Shown: positions 60,821 through 64,000 of the stretch, piece after piece | How positions within the stretch are numbered: position 1 is the stretch's first letter | Layout of the letters: each line of letters starts with the position of its first letter | Made by a program: the position numbers and the translations under genes | DNA from: CAZMGB01 sp964565775 | Lineage (GTDB): Bacteria > Chloroflexota > Dehalococcoidia > DSTF01 > JALHUB01 | Direction: 5' to 3' | NCBI GenBank assembly: GCA_964565775.1 | Contig: CAZMGB010000012.1 | Span: forward strand, 1-64,000 | DNA length: 64,000 nucleotides | Notes under the pieces: model-generated | Database searches by the model: none | Told to the model about the DNA's origin: nothing | The model's input: the letters and a program-made list of their open reading frames with translations, nothing else

Positions 60821-61177
60821 TCACAGGGCATAGCCGGGCACGCGGATGAGGCGCTTACCCACCGGATCAGCGGCCAGGCCCAGCCCCTCAAGCGTGTAGG
60901 CTCCGAGCAGGGGCTGGCTACCTTCGGGACCGAAGACGGAGATCGTGAATATGGCTCGACCGTCGATGCGAACGACGACCTGACCTACATCCAGCTCCAC
61001 CGTCTCTCCGCTAGCCAGCACGAACTGTCGGCTCTCGAGCGCCGGGACAACGAGACGCTCCAAGATCGGGCGAGGCACCCACAGGTAAGTCGAGCCCGTG
61101 TCAGCTACGGCCTCCAGGGCCTCGAAGGGCCCTGCCGGGGTGGCAGCGATCTCAATGGGACACGTGAAAACGCCCAT
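60821..61177 (-). CDS. Retropepsin-like aspartic protease domain protein
   Basis: 118 aa, a single-lobe clan AA fold: ALEAVADTGSTYLWVPRPIL holds the catalytic DTGS (Asp ~26), and ILLGAY-type flap LLGAYTLEGLGLAADPVGKRL is near the C-terminus. It would act as a dimer if active. No signal peptide. It lies between trpD and the toxin-antitoxin genes; no link to Trp synthesis is known. Confidence 0.75.
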   Translation of the reverse strand: MGVFTCPIEIAATPAGPFEALEAVADTGSTYLWVPRPILERLVVPALESRQFVLASGETVELDVGQVVVRIDGRAIFTISVFGPEGSQPLLGAYTLEGLGLAADPVGKRLIRVPGYAL

Positions 61178-61276
61178 ATCGATGGTCCTCCCTTCCCGGG
61201 TAGACAGCCGTGAGAGTCACAAGTACCACGACGGCAATCGCTTGCACGGCGCCAGAGTTGTCGTTCAGCCAGTCGA

Positions 61277-61546
61277 TCATGGCAATCTCTCGTAGGTCTG
61301 GCTCCGGCGGCGGGCGACACCTAGGATCTTGACGATGCGTTCGCGCTCAAATACGGAGTAGATCACTCGATAATCCCAAACCCTTATCCGCCACATGGGA
61401 GCCGGCGCCCTCAGCTTCTTGCTGCCCCTTGGCCTCGGCTCCTCCGCCAGGGCGTCGATAGCCCTCTCCAAACGGGCATAGTCGTCAGCGGGAACCCTGG
61501 CGAGGCCGCGTCGCGCCGCCCGCTCAACTTGCAGCTCGTACGCCAC
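61277..61546 (-). CDS. RelE/ParE-family toxin
   Basis: 89 aa. YELQVERAARRGLARVP and MWRIRVWDYRVIYSVFERERIVKILGVARRR are the RelE fold; basic residues near the end (RRRSQTYERL) fit mRNA cleavage on the ribosome. GTG start inside the antitoxin gene (23 bp overlap), as typical for pairs where the antitoxin is first. Confidence 0.87.
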   Translation of the reverse strand: MAYELQVERAARRGLARVPADDYARLERAIDALAEEPRPRGSKKLRAPAPMWRIRVWDYRVIYSVFERERIVKILGVARRRSQTYERLP

Positions 61547-61766
61547 GGGCCCGCGACGCCTTGTACTCTTCCCAGCTCATCGTGCTACTCGGATCACGCG
61601 CCGCTTCTTCGAGCGCCCGCTCTCCGGCGATGGCGTCCAGCTCGTCCTCGAAGGTCTTGTCCAGCGCGTACCGGATGAGCGCCGCCATCGTCGTCTTCTT
61701 GCGGAACGCCAGGGTCTTGAGGTCGCCGTGGAAGTCATCGTCCAGGTAGACCATCAGCTTCTTCAT
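61524..61766 (-). CDS. Ribbon-helix-helix antitoxin
   Basis: 80 aa. MKKLMVYLDDDFHGDLKTLAFRKKTTMAALIRYALDKT is an RHH DNA-binding motif; the acidic C-terminus (EDELDAIAGERALEEAARD) would bind the toxin. ATG 61766. It should repress its own promoter through the palindrome just upstream. Confidence 0.85.
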   Translation of the reverse strand: MKKLMVYLDDDFHGDLKTLAFRKKTTMAALIRYALDKTFEDELDAIAGERALEEAARDPSSTMSWEEYKASRARGVRAAS

Positions 61767-61783
61767 GAGAGCGTCACCTCGGC

Positions 61784-61805
61784 GACATACTAACATATAT
61801 ATGTC
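61784..61805. promoter_or_regulatory. AT-rich operator palindrome of the toxin-antitoxin pair
   Basis: GACATA (61784-61789) and TATGTC (61800-61805) are inverted, and inside lies the perfect palindrome ACATATATATGT (61793-61804). It is a striking AT island 18 bases upstream of the antitoxin ATG. RHH antitoxins bind such sites. A promoter within it is likely. Confidence 0.65.
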
Positions 61806-61850
61806 ACTGTGTCATCTCCAGGAAGTTGCGGTCATCCTTCACCTTTCGTG

Positions 61851-61940
61851 CTTCGACAAGCTCAGCATGCCAGTACATATTGCCTATGCCACCACCAGCT
61901 CTTGCCGCACCCTGAGCCTGTCGAAGGGCGCTTCGCTCTT
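61851..61940. repeat. Inverted repeat between trpG and the toxin-antitoxin pair
   Basis: CTTCGACAAGCTCAG (61851-61865) and CTGAGCCTGTCGAAG (61912-61926) are inverted with one mismatch; the words CACCCTGAGC and GAAGGGCG belong to the dispersed family at 9.5 and 46.6 kb. It could fold in the trp mRNA just after the trpG stop. Confidence 0.6.
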
Positions 61941-62537
61941 TCATCCTCTGCGCTGTCGGCGGGAACCGGCATGGACGATTTCAAGGAAGTTGCGGAGCAG
62001 GTCCTTCCCTACCCCCGTCATTATAGACTCCGGGTGAAACTGCACCCCCTCGACGGCGTGCTGCCGGTGCCGCACCCCCATGATGACGCCGCTCTCGCTG
62101 CGGGCGCTCACCTCCAGGCAGTCGGGCACGCTCTCCGGCACGATCGCCAGCGAGTGGTAGCGGATCGCCTCGAAGGGGTTGGGCAGCCCGGACAAGACGC
62201 CCCGGCCGTCGTGCTCGATGATCGACATCTTGCCGTGCTTGATCTCGCCCGCGCCCTCCACCCTCGCTCCAAACGCCTCGCCGACGCACTGGTGGCCGAG
62301 GCAGACACCGAGGATGGGCACTTTCCCCGCGAGGTGGCGGATGAGCTCGACGCTGATGCCCGCCTCTCGCGGCGTGCACGGCCCCGGCGAGATGACCAGT
62401 CGCTCCGGCGCCATCGACTCGATCTCGGCTATCGATATCTTATCGTTGCGGGCGACGCGCACGTCCGCCCCCAGCTCGCACAGGTACTGGTAGAGGTTGT
62501 AGGTGAAGCTATCGTAATTGTCGATGAGAAGGAGCAC
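61941..62537 (-). CDS. trpG: Anthranilate synthase component II (glutamine amidotransferase)
   Basis: 198 aa. VLLLIDNYDSFTYNLYQYL, LVISPGPCTPREAG, ILGVCLGHQCVGEAFG (nucleophile Cys) and GVQFHPESIMT (His-Glu) complete the class I amidotransferase. It supplies ammonia to TrpE. GTG 62537 with GGAGG five bases upstream is the start. It follows the Nudix-methyltransferase gene with eight bases between. Confidence 0.95.
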   Translation of the reverse strand: MLLLIDNYDSFTYNLYQYLCELGADVRVARNDKISIAEIESMAPERLVISPGPCTPREAGISVELIRHLAGKVPILGVCLGHQCVGEAFGARVEGAGEIKHGKMSIIEHDGRGVLSGLPNPFEAIRYHSLAIVPESVPDCLEVSARSESGVIMGVRHRQHAVEGVQFHPESIMTGVGKDLLRNFLEIVHAGSRRQRRG

Positions 62538-62545
62538 GGAGCCTC

Positions 62546-63712
62546 CTATGCCGGCTTGCGCGCCTTGAAGATGACCGTGGCCGGCACCATCCTGTCTCTC
62601 TCCTCGCACTCGAGGAGAGGAAAGCCCGTCCGCTTCGCGTCCTCGATGGGCCGCGGCTCCAGGACACGCTCCACCACGAAGCCGGCGTCCACCAGGTGCT
62701 GGAAGATGTCGCTTACGGGCCGGTAGTAGCTTTGCATGAGCGGATTCGGCTCGTCCTCCTCCCAGCGCCAGACCAGATAGGCGTCCCAGTAGCCGCGCTC
62801 GACGACCCACGGTGGGCCCTCCTGCGAGATCACGTTGGTCAAAGGGTGATCGCAACTGAAGACGAAGACGCCCCCCGGCTTCAGCACGCGCCGCACCTCC
62901 GAAAAGCAGCTTCCGATGTCGGCCACGTAGCTCAGGGCGTAGGCGGAGAAGACCACGTCCTGGCTGGCGTCCGGAAACTCCGGAAGCTCCTCGACGCTGC
63001 CCTGATAGAAGCGCGCCTCTACGCCCTCACGCGCCGCCAGCTCGCGAACGAAGGCCACCTGCTCGTCCGACAGGTCTTTGCCGACCACGAGCGCGCCCCG
63101 CTTCGCGAAGGCGATCGCGCACTGGCCACCGCCGCAGCCGATCTCCAGCACCCGCTTCCCCCGCACATCCCCGACGAGCCCGAGGTCGTCCTCGCCGGGT
63201 ATGCACGGCCCATAGTGGACGATGTCGGTGCTGATCTTGTGCCTCTCCTGATACGCCCTAGCGATGGCGTTCCAGGCAGCCCGTACGTCCACCTCCGCTG
63301 GGCTCGTCACCACCGGCCCCAGCAGCCTCAACAGCCACCTGCGGAGGGGCAGCGGCATCGGCAGTCGAGAGAGCTCGGCGGCATCGACCCAGCGCACCTC
63401 CTGGTAGTCGCCCTCGGCCCGGTAGCGCAGGCGGCGCTCCCACCTGTTTACGCGGAAGACGTTCGTCACGAACTGGGCGCCCGAGCCCGGCTCGGTCAGA
63501 TACAGCGTCTCGGCGAACTCGTGCGCCTGCGGCGTCACCCTGAGCTCCAATTCCACCACCCGCTCCAGGCACTCCTCCGCCGCCTCCACGTCGCCGAGGA
63601 CGCCGAACGGGAGCAGCCACTGGCCCGCGAAAGGAGTGCTTGTATTCCGGCGCTGGGCCAGGAGAACCCGCTCGCCGTCGAGAAGAAGCGCTGAGACCAG
63701 GATCGTCGGCAT
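62546..63712 (-). CDS. Nudix domain fused to SAM-dependent methyltransferase
   Basis: 388 aa. Residues 1-~130 look like a Nudix fold (ILVSALLLDGERVLLAQRR, WLLPFGVLGDVEAAEECLERVV), but the Nudix box is degenerate: the REUxEE core reads RVVELE, so hydrolysis is doubtful. Residues ~150-388 are a methyltransferase with VLEIGCGGGQCAIAFAKRG, DVVFSAYALSYVADI and RRVLKPGGVFVFSCDHP. It lies between trpE and trpG. Substrate and role unknown. Confidence 0.78.
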   Translation of the reverse strand: MPTILVSALLLDGERVLLAQRRNTSTPFAGQWLLPFGVLGDVEAAEECLERVVELELRVTPQAHEFAETLYLTEPGSGAQFVTNVFRVNRWERRLRYRAEGDYQEVRWVDAAELSRLPMPLPLRRWLLRLLGPVVTSPAEVDVRAAWNAIARAYQERHKISTDIVHYGPCIPGEDDLGLVGDVRGKRVLEIGCGGGQCAIAFAKRGALVVGKDLSDEQVAFVRELAAREGVEARFYQGSVEELPEFPDASQDVVFSAYALSYVADIGSCFSEVRRVLKPGGVFVFSCDHPLTNVISQEGPPWVVERGYWDAYLVWRWEEDEPNPLMQSYYRPVSDIFQHLVDAGFVVERVLEPRPIEDAKRTGFPLLECEERDRMVPATVIFKARKPA

Positions 63713-63722
63713 AGCAGCACCC

Positions 63723-64000
63723 TCAGTAGCCCAGGCTGCCTCTGGGTGTCGTCACGGCCGTTGCCTCCGCTCGCTCGATGGCCCGCACCAGGGCCTGGGC
63801 TTTGTGCAGCGTCTCTTCGTACTCGCGCTCGGCGACGCTGTCGAAGACGATGCCGCCGCCGGCCTGGATGTGGGCGACGCCGTCTCTCATGACGATGGTG
63901 CGGATGGTGATGGCGGTATCGAGGTTGCCCGACATGTCGAAGTAGCCGACGGCACCGGCGTAGGGGCCGCGCCGGTCGGGCTCCAGCTCGGCGATTATCT
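63723..64000 (-). CDS. trpE: Anthranilate synthase component I, C-terminal end (continues beyond the window)
   Basis: Only the last ~92 residues are present; the start lies beyond 64000. PYAGAVGYFDMSGNLDTAITIRT and HIQAGGGIVFDSVAEREYEET are the chorismate-binding domain end of TrpE. It makes anthranilate from chorismate with TrpG. Probably first or early gene of the supra-operon; a leader or attenuator would be outside the window. Confidence 0.93.
   Translation of the reverse strand, partial: IIAELEPDRRGPYAGAVGYFDMSGNLDTAITIRTIVMRDGVAHIQAGGGIVFDSVAEREYEETLHKAQALVRAIERAEATAVTTPRGSLGY

Overview
The window reads as one piece of a GC-rich bacterial chromosome (roughly two-thirds G+C by eye), probably a metagenome scaffold. 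It opens with 20 G residues, and at 46784-46793 it carries ten N flanked by long C and G homopolymers, which is a scaffold join and not biology. Informational genes are bacterial (proS, nusA-ylxR-infB-rbfA-truB, prfB with a frameshift, tyrS, RecJ). The inositol lipid genes, a two-domain disulfide oxidoreductase, a DUF5679 zinc ribbon and the CoA-transferase pair suggest Chloroflexota (Dehalococcoidia-like), with Actinobacteriota as the alternative. This taxonomic call is inference. No rRNA or tRNA gene was seen.

Layout. 1-4.9 kb: end of a sugar isomerase, a secreted hydrolase with an LPATG tail, a membrane glycosyltransferase-like protein and proS. 5.0-6.8 kb: a three-gene unit of unknown function ending in a HEPN-like protein. 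6.9-13.9 kb: methyltransferase, aminotransferase, lipid kinase, then a minus-strand group of nitroreductase, two CoA-transferase subunits and a DUF1326 protein. 14.3-19.5 kb: nusA operon with a good promoter and an attenuator-like hairpin. 19.6-25.7 kb: a strongly signalled small zinc ribbon, then ino1, two acyltransferases, a PHP phosphoesterase, a PimA-like mannosyltransferase and a CDP-alcohol phosphatidyltransferase, together a plausible phosphatidylinositol / PI-mannoside pathway. 26.1-26.8 kb: a protein disulfide oxidoreductase whose second CxxC is encoded TGA-x-x-TGC with a SECIS-like hairpin after it, a probable selenoprotein. 26.9-33.7 kb: membrane protein, MA-type metallopeptidase, prfB, nfi, a lipoprotein and a LarA-like protein. 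33.7-38 kb: a lone TIR-like protein, methyltransferase, folD and a tail-to-tail restriction-modification pair. 38-46.5 kb: acpS, NAD(P)HX repair, fabD, fabF, recJ and an EF-G paralogue. 46.9-51.6 kb: a hypothetical gene, repeats, tyrS-ribF-UroD-like, and a PAP2 phosphatase.

51.6-64 kb is one long minus-strand aromatic amino acid supra-operon, read from high to low coordinates: trpE, Nudix-methyltransferase, trpG, an RHH/RelE toxin-antitoxin pair, an aspartic-protease-like protein, trpD, trpC, a DUF4352-like protein, trpF, a REP-associated transposase, trpB, a CPBP protease, trpA, aroH, aroF, scpA. Most core trp genes touch or overlap a neighbour, yet unrelated genes have been accepted between them.

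The most notable items are the selenocysteine candidate at 26.5 kb, the transposase with its GTAG/GTAA-headed REP palindromes at 57 kb (sister copies at 25.9 and 47.6 kb), the inositol-lipid cluster, the nusA leader attenuator, and three possible defence loci (HEPN-like trio, TIR-like protein, R-M pair).
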